A stretch of 11,833 bases of DNA from Spirochaetota bacterium (GTDB lineage: Bacteria > Spirochaetota > Spirochaetia > DSM-27196 > PWMO01): positions 1 to 11,833 of the forward strand of contig JAAAOH010000138.1 of the NCBI GenBank assembly GCA_009908925.1, read 5' to 3'. A program made the position numbers and the translations under genes. This document shows, one piece after another, positions 5,446 through 11,833 of this stretch; position 1 is the stretch's first letter; each line of letters opens with the position of its first letter. Below the pieces are notes generated by a model. That model had not been told where the DNA came from and did no database searches. It saw nothing but the letters and a program-made list of their open reading frames with translations.

Positions 5446-8400
5446 ATGGTAGAACTGTTCATCAAGAAACATATGGCGGTGTTCGCCCTCGCCGTTCTGA
5501 TCATCATTATGGGCATCGTGGCGTACGCCCAGCTCCCGCGAGAGTCGACCCCGGAGATCGAGCAACCCTACATCTTCATAAACACAACCTACGTCGGTGT
5601 GTCCGCGCGGGACATCGAGAGCCTGGTGTTCACCTCCGACGTGGACGTGGAGACGGCGCTGCGGCGGGTGAAGGACCGCGTCGACCTGGCATCGCCCGGC
5701 CTCCCTGACGGGGCGGATGAGCCGGCGGTGCGCGAGTTCAGCGTTTCGGACTGGCCCTTCTTTCAGGTGGTTCTCTCCCATTCCGAGGGAGTGGAGCTCA
5801 TCGATGCATCGGCCGAGCGCTTCAGAGAGGATCTCGAGGGCATCTCCGGTGTGCTCGAAGTCGATATCGCGGGCAACCCCGAGAAAGAGGTCCTCATCGA
5901 GGTCGATCCCGTACGCCTGAGAAGCTACGGCTTCTCCGTCGACGACGTGATCGGCGCGGTGCAGAGCGAGAACACCTCCATTCCCGGCGGACGGCTGATG
6001 AATCCCGAGCGGAACTTCGGTCTTTCGGTCACCGGCGAGATCGAGGACCCGCGCGAGTTCCGCGATATCTTCGTGAACGCCAACGGGGTGAACGTTCCGC
6101 TCGAAGAAGTCGCCCGGGTGAGCTTCGGCAACAGCGAGCCGGAGACCTACTCGCGACTCAACGGCACGCCGGCCATCACGCTTTCGATCAAGAAGCGTAT
6201 CGGGGCGAACATTCTCGACATGGCGGATACGGTCCGGGCGCAGATCGACACGCTCGAGCCCACTCTTCCGCCGGGAACGGAGGTGGTCGTCACCTACGAC
6301 GAGTCACGCTACATCCGGGACATGATTGCGGACCTCGAGAACAACATGTTCAGCGGCTTCATGCTGGTGCTGCTGGTAACGGTTTTCTTCCTCGGGCGAC
6401 GAAACTCCCTCTTCGTCTCCCTTGCCATCCCGTTTTCGATGCTGTTGTCGTTTTTCGTGCTGCAGATGCTCGGCATCACCCTCAACATGATCGTGCTCTT
6501 CAGTCTGATTCTCGCCCTCGGCATGCTCGTCGACAACGGAATCGTCATAGTCGAGAACATCTTCCGTCATGCCACGATGGGGAAGAACCGCGTGCAGGCT
6601 GCCATTGACGGGTCGAAGGAGGTCGCCGGGCCGATTGCCGCGTCCACCATCACCACCTGTCTTGCTTTTTTCCCGATCATCTTCATGCCGGGGATCATGG
6701 GCGATATCATGTCCTTCCTCCCCAAGACCGTCATCGTGGTTCTCGCGAGCTCGCTTCTGGTAGCCGTGGCGATAAACCCCGTCTTCTGCGCCAACTTCAT
6801 GAACGTTTCGGACAGCGCGCGCAAAAAGATGAACGAGGGCAGCGGCACCTTCTCGCGTTTCCGCGACTGGTACGGGCGCTTCCTCTACAAGGCGACATCC
6901 CGCCCCTGGACAACCATCGGCGCCGTGTCAGGCGTGGTCCTCCTCGGTATCGTGCTCTTCGGGATGTTCGGAAAGGACCCCCTGTTCTTCCCTTACCTCG
7001 ACCCCGAGCGGGCCCGTGTCCACATCGAAGCGCCGCAGGGCACACCGCTCGATCGCACCAATGAGGTCGCCCGGCGGCTCGAATCGGTCGTGGAGAGCAC
7101 ACCTGCATCACTCGACAGCTACGAAACCATCGCCGGGCGCTCCGGCGGCGATACCGAGACGCATCTCGCCTCCATCAATCTGACCTACGCGCCCTTCAAC
7201 GAGCGCGAGATTCGCGGCTCGACCGCGCTGGCCTCACTCCGCGACCGGGTCAGGAGCATTACCGGCGCCGTGGTGAAGATCGAGGAAGGGGACAGTGGCC
7301 CGCCGACCGGAGACGACGTGTCGTTCGAGGTCCGCGGAGAGGACTACCAGGTCATAGGAGACATCAGCGAGTCCGTGCTCGAGATTCTGCGAGACTATCC
7401 CGAGCTCAAGGACATCGACTCCGATTACGAGGCGTCGAGGCCGGAGTATCGAGTGGCCATCGACCGCGGCAAGGCAGCCTACTACGGGCTCTCAACCCGG
7501 GAGATCGCCTCGACTATCCGCACCGCCATAAACGGGAGCACCATCGGCAACTACCGCGAGGGCGAAGACGAGTATGATATCGTCCTGCGCTACACGGAGG
7601 ATACCCGTGACTCCCTGCACATGCTGCAGAACCTCGAAGTGGTCGCCCACGACGGAAGCCGGGTGCCCCTGAGCGCCGTCTCCGAGATCTCGCCCCGCTC
7701 ATCGCTCGGCGTGGTCAAGCGGCGAAATCTCAACCGGGCAGTGAACGTCTGGGCCAACTTCGAGGAAACCGCCGCGAACCGACAGGAGGTCCTTGCAGAG
7801 ATCAACACCCGCGTGGACGAAATGAAGGCCGGGCTGCCGGAGGGCTACGGCATCGGCGCCGGCGCCGGGTTCGATGTACGATCGGAGTCCACCACGTTTC
7901 TCCTGCAGGCCTTCGTGGTGGCGCTCTTTCTGATATTCGTCGTGCTCATCGCCCAGTTCAACTCGGTGGCGGATCCCTTCGTCATCCTCTTCAGCGTCTT
8001 CCTGTCCATCGGTGGTGTGTTATGGGGCTTTCTCATCACCGGGCAGGCCTTCGTCATCATCATGTCAGGTATCGGCTGTATCGCGCTCGCGGGTGTCGTG
8101 GTGAACAACTGCATCGTGCTGGTCGACTACACCCATCGCCTCATCCGGGACGGCATGCCCTGGGGCGAGGCGCTCATCGAGGCGGGCCGCACCCGTCTGC
8201 GCCCGGTGCTGCTGACCGCGCTTACGACCGTGCTCGCGCTCATTCCCATGGCGATCGGCGTCAGCTTCGACGTGCACAGCTTCTCGATTCAGGTCGGCTC
8301 GGAGTCGGCGGAGTACTGGAAGGCGTTCGCGCTGACAATGCTCTTCGGGCTCACCTTCGCGACGGTGATGACGCTGGTGGTGGTGCCCTCGCTTCTGACG

Positions 8401-8451
8401 ATAAAGTACCGCTTCCTCGACCGACGCCGCGATCACGTCATGGTGCAGTAG
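5446..8451 (+). CDS. RND efflux permease (HAE/AcrB-type) with an apparent in-frame deletion in the first porter subdomain
   Basis: Proton-driven inner-membrane pump, 1001 residues. Membrane segment 1 is at about residues 11-30. A periplasmic porter loop follows, then a membrane block (~302-450) with LVDNGIVIVEN (D363, N364), and a second half with the same order ending in a membrane block with GVVVNNCIVLVDY (N887, N888). D363 matches the first essential Asp of TM4. Asn in the second position and Asn in place of the TM10 Lys are common in this branch, not defects. The anomaly is in PN1: NTTYVGVSARDIESLV (ending at residue 61) runs straight into FTSDVDVETALRRV (from residue 62). Homologues carry about 31-32 residues between these, including the conserved helix end and the two beta strands with the S-x-S/G segment. 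Everything else is in frame and conserved. RBS AGAGGA lies 10 bases before the ATG. It may be a remodelled pump, a damaged one, or an assembly error. Confidence 0.93.
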   Translation: MVELFIKKHMAVFALAVLIIIMGIVAYAQLPRESTPEIEQPYIFINTTYVGVSARDIESLVFTSDVDVETALRRVKDRVDLASPGLPDGADEPAVREFSVSDWPFFQVVLSHSEGVELIDASAERFREDLEGISGVLEVDIAGNPEKEVLIEVDPVRLRSYGFSVDDVIGAVQSENTSIPGGRLMNPERNFGLSVTGEIEDPREFRDIFVNANGVNVPLEEVARVSFGNSEPETYSRLNGTPAITLSIKKRIGANILDMADTVRAQIDTLEPTLPPGTEVVVTYDESRYIRDMIADLENNMFSGFMLVLLVTVFFLGRRNSLFVSLAIPFSMLLSFFVLQMLGITLNMIVLFSLILALGMLVDNGIVIVENIFRHATMGKNRVQAAIDGSKEVAGPIAASTITTCLAFFPIIFMPGIMGDIMSFLPKTVIVVLASSLLVAVAINPVFCANFMNVSDSARKKMNEGSGTFSRFRDWYGRFLYKATSRPWTTIGAVSGVVLLGIVLFGMFGKDPLFFPYLDPERARVHIEAPQGTPLDRTNEVARRLESVVESTPASLDSYETIAGRSGGDTETHLASINLTYAPFNEREIRGSTALASLRDRVRSITGAVVKIEEGDSGPPTGDDVSFEVRGEDYQVIGDISESVLEILRDYPELKDIDSDYEASRPEYRVAIDRGKAAYYGLSTREIASTIRTAINGSTIGNYREGEDEYDIVLRYTEDTRDSLHMLQNLEVVAHDGSRVPLSAVSEISPRSSLGVVKRRNLNRAVNVWANFEETAANRQEVLAEINTRVDEMKAGLPEGYGIGAGAGFDVRSESTTFLLQAFVVALFLIFVVLIAQFNSVADPFVILFSVFLSIGGVLWGFLITGQAFVIIMSGIGCIALAGVVVNNCIVLVDYTHRLIRDGMPWGEALIEAGRTRLRPVLLTALTTVLALIPMAIGVSFDVHSFSIQVGSESAEYWKAFALTMLFGLTFATVMTLVVVPSLLTIKYRFLDRRRDHVMVQ

Positions 8452-8466
8452 CCGCCGCGCCGGTTA

Positions 8467-8488
8467 GCGGGCGGCCGCCTGCGCCCGC
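8467..8488. other. GC-rich hairpin between convergent gene ends
   Basis: A perfect 7-bp stem, GCGGGCG (8467-8473) with CGCCCGC (8482-8488), has an 8-base loop. It sits in the 45-bp gap between the RND permease stop and the stop of the cysteine desulfidase gene on the other strand. Neither strand has a T tract after it, so it is not a standard intrinsic terminator; it may protect 3' ends or pause polymerase. Confidence 0.4.
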
Positions 8489-8496
8489 CGGGCCAA

Positions 8497-9822
8497 TCAG
8501 CCGGCCGCCGCCTCCGTCCGCCGGGCCTCCTCGTCCATCATGATGCCGAGAATGGTGCGGTCGGTCTCGACCATGCCGGGCTTACTCAGTCTGCCAAGGT
8601 TGCGGACGGTCTGCTCGACCTCGTCGGAGACTATTCCCTCCGAGCCCGGCACGCGGCGGTCTGCCTCCGCGAGCATCGCAGCCTGCACCGCAGAGCCTGC
8701 TCCCGTTGCAACCTTGAGGGCGCAGCTCGCCTTCGCGCCGTCGCAGGCTATGCCGGCCAGATCCTCGATGACATTCGTCACGGCGCTCGCCATCTGATCG
8801 GCATGGCCGCCGCGCAGGTGGACAACCCCGGCCGCGGCGCCCGCCCCCGCCGCCACGGCGGTTCCACAGAGCGCCGACAGGCGGCCGGTGTGGGCCTTGA
8901 TATACGCGGTCACGATATGGGCGATCGACACCGCCTCGAGCATCAACCGGTCCCTGGAGCGAAGCTGCCGGGCTGCCGCCGCAACAACGTTCGTGGCCAC
9001 GATTCCGTGGTTACCGCTTCCCGATGAGCTCATAGCCGGCAACGGCGCGCCGTCCATGCGTGCATCGGAGGCCGCCGCTGCAATCTTTCGCGCCGCAGTG
9101 ATAAGGTCGTCCGACATGATCCCCGCCTCGACTGCTTCCGCGATGCTCGCGCCGACCCCGAGACCGGTCGCATGCTCGAGGCCGTAATCGGCGAGAGCCG
9201 TATTGTACTCGACGCCCTGACGCACCAGCTCCTCCGCCTCGGGCGTCAACTCCACGGCCATTTGCATGAGCGAGGCGAAGGACTGCTCGCGCAGCCACTG
9301 CTCGAGCTCCGCCACCGGGTCGCCGCCGCCACCGGAGTCAGGCAGAAGGGGGTGCTCGGTAACCGACTCCCCGTTCCGTCGCAGCTCGACCACACGGTCG
9401 TGCAGACCTCCGACAGTCGCCTCGACCGTCCCCGCTTCCGTGTGAATCTCGGTCCGGATGTAGAGCTCGGACCGGTCCTTATCAAGATGCGTCTGCACCC
9501 GACCTTCGGAAAGGAGAACGTCCGCGCGCGCAAGCTCCGCTTCGCCCACCGAGGTGAGCGTCTGCAGCTTGCGGGAGGCGTCGCCCCCGACGGCCCCCAT
9601 AGCGGAGGCGAGCTCGATGCCGCATCTTCCCCCGCTTCCCGGTATGAGCACGCCCATGGCGTTCTTGTAGATGTTGGGGTCGAGCGTGAGCTCGATCGCG
9701 GTGATTTTTTCATCCTCGAGGAGGGTGGCCGCGGCCGCGGCCGAGAGGGCGATGGCGGCCGGCTCCGTACAACCGAGCGCGGGCGCGGTCACGGTGCTCA
9801 GAATATCATACGATGAGTACAC
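8497..9822 (-). CDS. cyuA: L-cysteine desulfidase family protein (UPF0597 / CyuA-like)
   Basis: Member of the serine dehydratase alpha-like family that includes archaeal L-cysteine desulfidase and enterobacterial CyuA (YhaM). Characterised members use a [4Fe-4S] cluster to split L-cysteine into pyruvate, ammonia and sulfide in the cytoplasm. The protein has 441 residues, full length for the family. Seen here: LGCTEPAAIAL with C18, SGSGNHGI (267-274), CGTAVAAGAGA with C319, and CDGAKASC with C360 and C366. C18, C319 and one of C360/C366 are the likely cluster ligands by analogy. The start is GTG at 9822 with GGAGG (9828-9832) five bases upstream. It lies 89 bases downstream of glk on the same strand and has its own candidate promoter. 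The true substrate could be another amino acid, since many UPF0597 members are untested; no transporter gene is adjacent. Confidence 0.9.
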   Translation of the reverse strand: MYSSYDILSTVTAPALGCTEPAAIALSAAAAATLLEDEKITAIELTLDPNIYKNAMGVLIPGSGGRCGIELASAMGAVGGDASRKLQTLTSVGEAELARADVLLSEGRVQTHLDKDRSELYIRTEIHTEAGTVEATVGGLHDRVVELRRNGESVTEHPLLPDSGGGGDPVAELEQWLREQSFASLMQMAVELTPEAEELVRQGVEYNTALADYGLEHATGLGVGASIAEAVEAGIMSDDLITAARKIAAAASDARMDGAPLPAMSSSGSGNHGIVATNVVAAAARQLRSRDRLMLEAVSIAHIVTAYIKAHTGRLSALCGTAVAAGAGAAAGVVHLRGGHADQMASAVTNVIEDLAGIACDGAKASCALKVATGAGSAVQAAMLAEADRRVPGSEGIVSDEVEQTVRNLGRLSKPGMVETDRTILGIMMDEEARRTEAAAG

Positions 9823-9855
9823 AGATGCCTCCGTTTTCTGCTGATTTCCTCATCT

Positions 9856-9884
9856 ATTCTGGCACGAGTCGCTGAAATCGTCAA
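9856..9884 (-). promoter_or_regulatory. Candidate promoter of the cysteine desulfidase gene
   Basis: On the - strand TTGACG (9879-9884, five of six) and CAGAAT (9856-9861, four of six) are 17 bp apart, between the glk stop and the desulfidase start. The leader would be about 25-30 bases. The gene may therefore be expressed apart from nadE-glk. I saw no terminator after glk, so read-through is also possible. Confidence 0.45.
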
Positions 9885-9911
9885 AGAAATCCGGAAATGG
9901 TGCGCGGGGCG

Positions 9912-10913
9912 TCAGCCGTCCCGGCAGACCTCGGCGGCACCGTAGAGAGCGGCCTTCGAGTTCATCATCACGTGTACCGGAAACTTCGAGACGATGCGCT
10001 CGAAACGTCCCTTCTCTCTGAAGCGCTCCATGAAGAACGGCTCACGCAGGACCGAGAGCATCCGCGGCGGGAGACCACCGCCGAGGTAGACGCCGCCGAG
10101 AGAGAGCACCTTGAGCGCCATGTTCCCCGCCTCCGCGGCGAGAATGCGGGCAAAGAGGCGGGCGGTTTCTACACAGATCTCCGCCGGTTCCTCCGTTCCG
10201 AAGGCACGCTCGAAGATGGCGCGGGTGGGCTGATCAGCCTCGCTAACCGCCTGATCGACCTCGGCAGGCGCGTGCACCCTGCCGGTGTCCCGCAGGAACC
10301 GGTAGAGATAGGCCATACCGGTTCCCGAGCACACGTACTCGTAACTGACATGGCCGACCTTTGGCTGCATATAGGCGAGGAGCTCCATCTGCTCTGCGTC
10401 GAGCGGTGCAAAATCGGCGTGCCCGCCCTCCGAGGGATAGGCATGGTAGCCGTCCCGGTGCCAGACGAGATAGGCCTCGCCGAGGCCGGTACCCGGGGCG
10501 ACCACGGCGATCGGTCCTGTCTCGACCGGCTCGCCGGTGTTCAGCGTCTGAAGGTCTTCCCCGCCGAGCACCGGCACCGACTTCGCAATGGCAACGAGGT
10601 CGTTCACCAGCGTAACCTGCTCGAGGCCCAGGCGCTCGGCGAGTCGTGTCTCGCTTATGCGCCAGGGCAGGTTCGTTATGTGGGCCTCCCCCTCGACTAC
10701 CGGCCCCGCGACTCCGAACGCAGCCCGACTCGGGCGCACATCGGTGTCGCGAAGGAACTCCTCGACGAGCTCCTCGAGGGTGTCGAAGCTGCCGCTCGGA
10801 AGGGTCCGCTCGTGGAGGGGGTCGCGTATGCCCGACTCCTCGGTGAAGAGGGCGAGGTTGGTCTTTGTGCCGCCGACATCGCCCGCGAGACAGGTGCTGC
10901 TGCGCGTACGCAT
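9912..10913 (-). CDS. glk: Glucokinase (Glk family)
   Basis: ATP-dependent phosphorylation of glucose to glucose 6-phosphate in the cytoplasm. The protein has 333 residues. The phosphate-1 motif AGDVGGTKTN (residues 10-19), GVAGPV (67-72), catalytic D105 in LVNDLVAIA, the adenosine-side motif APGTGLGEA (139-147), the sugar-contact motif EGGH (162-165) and a C-terminal GGVYLGGG are all present. These match the bacterial Glk (Pfam Glucokinase) family rather than the zinc-containing ROK kinases, as no CxCGxxGC-type motif is seen. The ATG at 10913 is chosen because GGAGGG lies just upstream and the conserved N terminus begins eight residues later. Extending the frame to 11090 would add an arginine- and glycine-rich stretch that overlaps nadE out of frame. 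The start codon shares one base with the nadE stop (TGATG), which suggests translational coupling. Confidence 0.95.
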   Translation of the reverse strand: MRTRSSTCLAGDVGGTKTNLALFTEESGIRDPLHERTLPSGSFDTLEELVEEFLRDTDVRPSRAAFGVAGPVVEGEAHITNLPWRISETRLAERLGLEQVTLVNDLVAIAKSVPVLGGEDLQTLNTGEPVETGPIAVVAPGTGLGEAYLVWHRDGYHAYPSEGGHADFAPLDAEQMELLAYMQPKVGHVSYEYVCSGTGMAYLYRFLRDTGRVHAPAEVDQAVSEADQPTRAIFERAFGTEEPAEICVETARLFARILAAEAGNMALKVLSLGGVYLGGGLPPRMLSVLREPFFMERFREKGRFERIVSKFPVHVMMNSKAALYGAAEVCRDG

Positions 10914-11833
10914 CACGTCCCTCCGCCGGGGGCGCCAGGGTCCTGGACGGCGCCGGGGGCGCCTTCGCCCGGGACGTGCTTCTCCAGCTCGGCGAGCCAC
11001 ACCGCCGCCTCGCTGTCGCTCGGCGCGCGCCAGTCTCCCCGCGGCGAGAGCGACCCGCCGGAGCCCATCTTCGGGGCGTTCGGAACGCAACTTCGCTTGA
11101 ACTGAGAGCGGAAGAAGCGGGCGAGAAAGATACCGAGCCAGTGCTTGATCTGCGCGAGGTCGTAGCTGTGGCGGTCCTCCTCGGTCATGCCCGGTGGCCA
11201 GCGGCCGGCGTCGACATCGGCCCAGGCGACGTAGGCCAGATAGGCGACCTTGCTCGGTCGGAAGCCGAACCGGGTTATGTAGTACAGGTGGAAATCCTGC
11301 AGCTCGTAGGGCCCGATCTTCTCTTCGGTGCTCTGCGCGGGGGCTTCACTCACCGCGCCGCCGGCGGGCACGAGCTCCGGCGATATTTCGGTGGAGAGGA
11401 TCACCCGCAGAACCTCCGAGGTGGGCGCGTCGAACTGCCCGGAGTCAATGACCCACCGGATCAGGTGCTGAATCAGCGTTTTCGGGACCGAAGCGTTGAC
11501 GTTGTAGTGCGACATGTGGTCGCCAACCCCGTAGGTGGCCCATCCGAGGGCGAGCTCGCTCAGATCGCCCGTGCCGACGACCAGCCCCCCGAGATGGTTC
11601 GCGAGGCGGAAGAGGTGGCTGGTCCGCTCTCCGGCCTGCACGTTCTCGAAGGTGACATCATACACTTCCTCTCCCTCGGCGAAGGGGTGGCCGATGTCGC
11701 GAAACATCTGCATGCATGAGGGGCGGATATCGATCTCCGCGGCGCTCACGCCGAGGGCACTCATGAGGGCATGGGCGCTCTCGCGCGTGCCGGAGCTCGT
11801 TGCGAACCCGGGCATCGTGTAGGCGTGAATTTT
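10913..11833 (-). CDS. nadE: Glutamine-dependent NAD+ synthetase, C-terminal synthetase part (5' truncated by window edge)
   Basis: Last step of NAD synthesis: ATP-dependent amidation of nicotinate adenine dinucleotide. About 306 residues are visible and the frame stays open to the window end; the six residues before M11815 (KIHAYT) match the family, so that Met is internal. Recognisable synthetase-domain segments are YTMPGFATS, EIDIRPS, VTFENVQAGERT, GTGDLSELALGW, GVGDHMSHYNVN and SLSPRGDWRAPSD. The close fit to the long mycobacterial-type enzyme implies an N-terminal nitrilase-type glutaminase domain upstream, off the window; so is the SGGxDS P-loop. The C terminus is odd: after the last conserved block comes a short Gly/Ala/Pro tail (about residues from VPGEGAPG to GGGT) carrying a duplicated 12-bp DNA motif. 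The stop codon overlaps the glk start by one base. Confidence 0.95.
   Translation of the reverse strand, partial: KIHAYTMPGFATSSGTRESAHALMSALGVSAAEIDIRPSCMQMFRDIGHPFAEGEEVYDVTFENVQAGERTSHLFRLANHLGGLVVGTGDLSELALGWATYGVGDHMSHYNVNASVPKTLIQHLIRWVIDSGQFDAPTSEVLRVILSTEISPELVPAGGAVSEAPAQSTEEKIGPYELQDFHLYYITRFGFRPSKVAYLAYVAWADVDAGRWPPGMTEEDRHSYDLAQIKHWLGIFLARFFRSQFKRSCVPNAPKMGSGGSLSPRGDWRAPSDSEAAVWLAELEKHVPGEGAPGAVQDPGAPGGGT
10925..10963. repeat. Duplicated 12-bp GC motif in the nadE 3' end
   Basis: GCCGGGGGCGCC occurs at 10925-10936 and again at 10952-10963, offset by 27 bp (nine codons). It encodes the repeated GAPG in the nadE C-terminal tail. It looks like a small local duplication or GC-rich low-complexity drift just ahead of the glk ribosome binding site. 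Confidence 0.6.

Noticed and set aside
6526..6560. Possible loss of the second TM4 aspartate in the RND permease (LVDN instead of LVDD)
   Set aside because: Asp-Asn at this site, together with Asn-Asn in TM10, is common in this branch of RND pumps, so it is not taken as inactivation.
9897..11105. Long open + strand frame (402 codons) antisense to glk
   Set aside because: Glk motifs are complete on the - strand; the antisense product resembles no family and results from codon bias.
1..11833. tRNA, rRNA, CRISPR array, insertion sequence, prophage or toxin-antitoxin features
   Set aside because: No repeat arrays, transposase or integrase motifs, terminal inverted repeats or tRNA-like clover structures were recognised by reading; gaps between genes are short and explained.

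Overview
The window looks like an ordinary housekeeping stretch of a high-GC, diderm (Gram-negative type) bacterial chromosome. It holds nine protein genes, two of them cut by the window edges. There are no RNA genes, mobile elements or CRISPR arrays. A lipoprotein adaptor plus RND permease requires an inner membrane and periplasm, hence diderm. Several proteins would fit a free-living spirochaete or a similar lineage, but nothing here fixes the phylum. I did not find an undescribed multigene system.

Layout. (1) 2-1559, + strand: the 3' part of a HAD-family phosphatase or phosphomutase gene, then a 315-residue membrane protein of the PAP2 / inositolphosphotransferase-like superfamily. (2) 1564-2662, - strand: ilvC, ketol-acid reductoisomerase, with a clear rho-independent terminator. 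(3) 2663-2885: a 223-bp divergent promoter region with a 14-bp perfect palindrome and a 12-bp direct repeat. (4) 2886-4130, + strand: kynU, kynureninase, apparently with almost no 5' leader. (5) 4131-4387: intergenic, with a weak terminator and a good sigma70-type promoter. (6) 4388-8451, + strand: a two-gene RND efflux operon (lipoprotein adaptor and inner-membrane permease) with no outer-membrane factor gene beside it. (7) 8497-11833, - strand: reading 5' to 3', nadE (3' part), glk overlapping it by one base, then a cysteine desulfidase family gene with its own likely promoter.

How the genes relate. The metabolic genes cover branched-chain amino-acid synthesis (ilvC), kynurenine cleavage to anthranilate and alanine (kynU), cysteine breakdown (cyuA-like), glucose phosphorylation (glk) and the last step of NAD synthesis (nadE). 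Their usual pathway partners are not in the window.

The most notable observation is in the RND permease. About 31-32 residues that are nearly universal in the first porter subdomain appear to be cleanly missing between residues 61 and 62, while the reading frame and the rest of the protein are intact. Next in interest are the near-leaderless kynU start and the symmetric operator candidate between ilvC and kynU.
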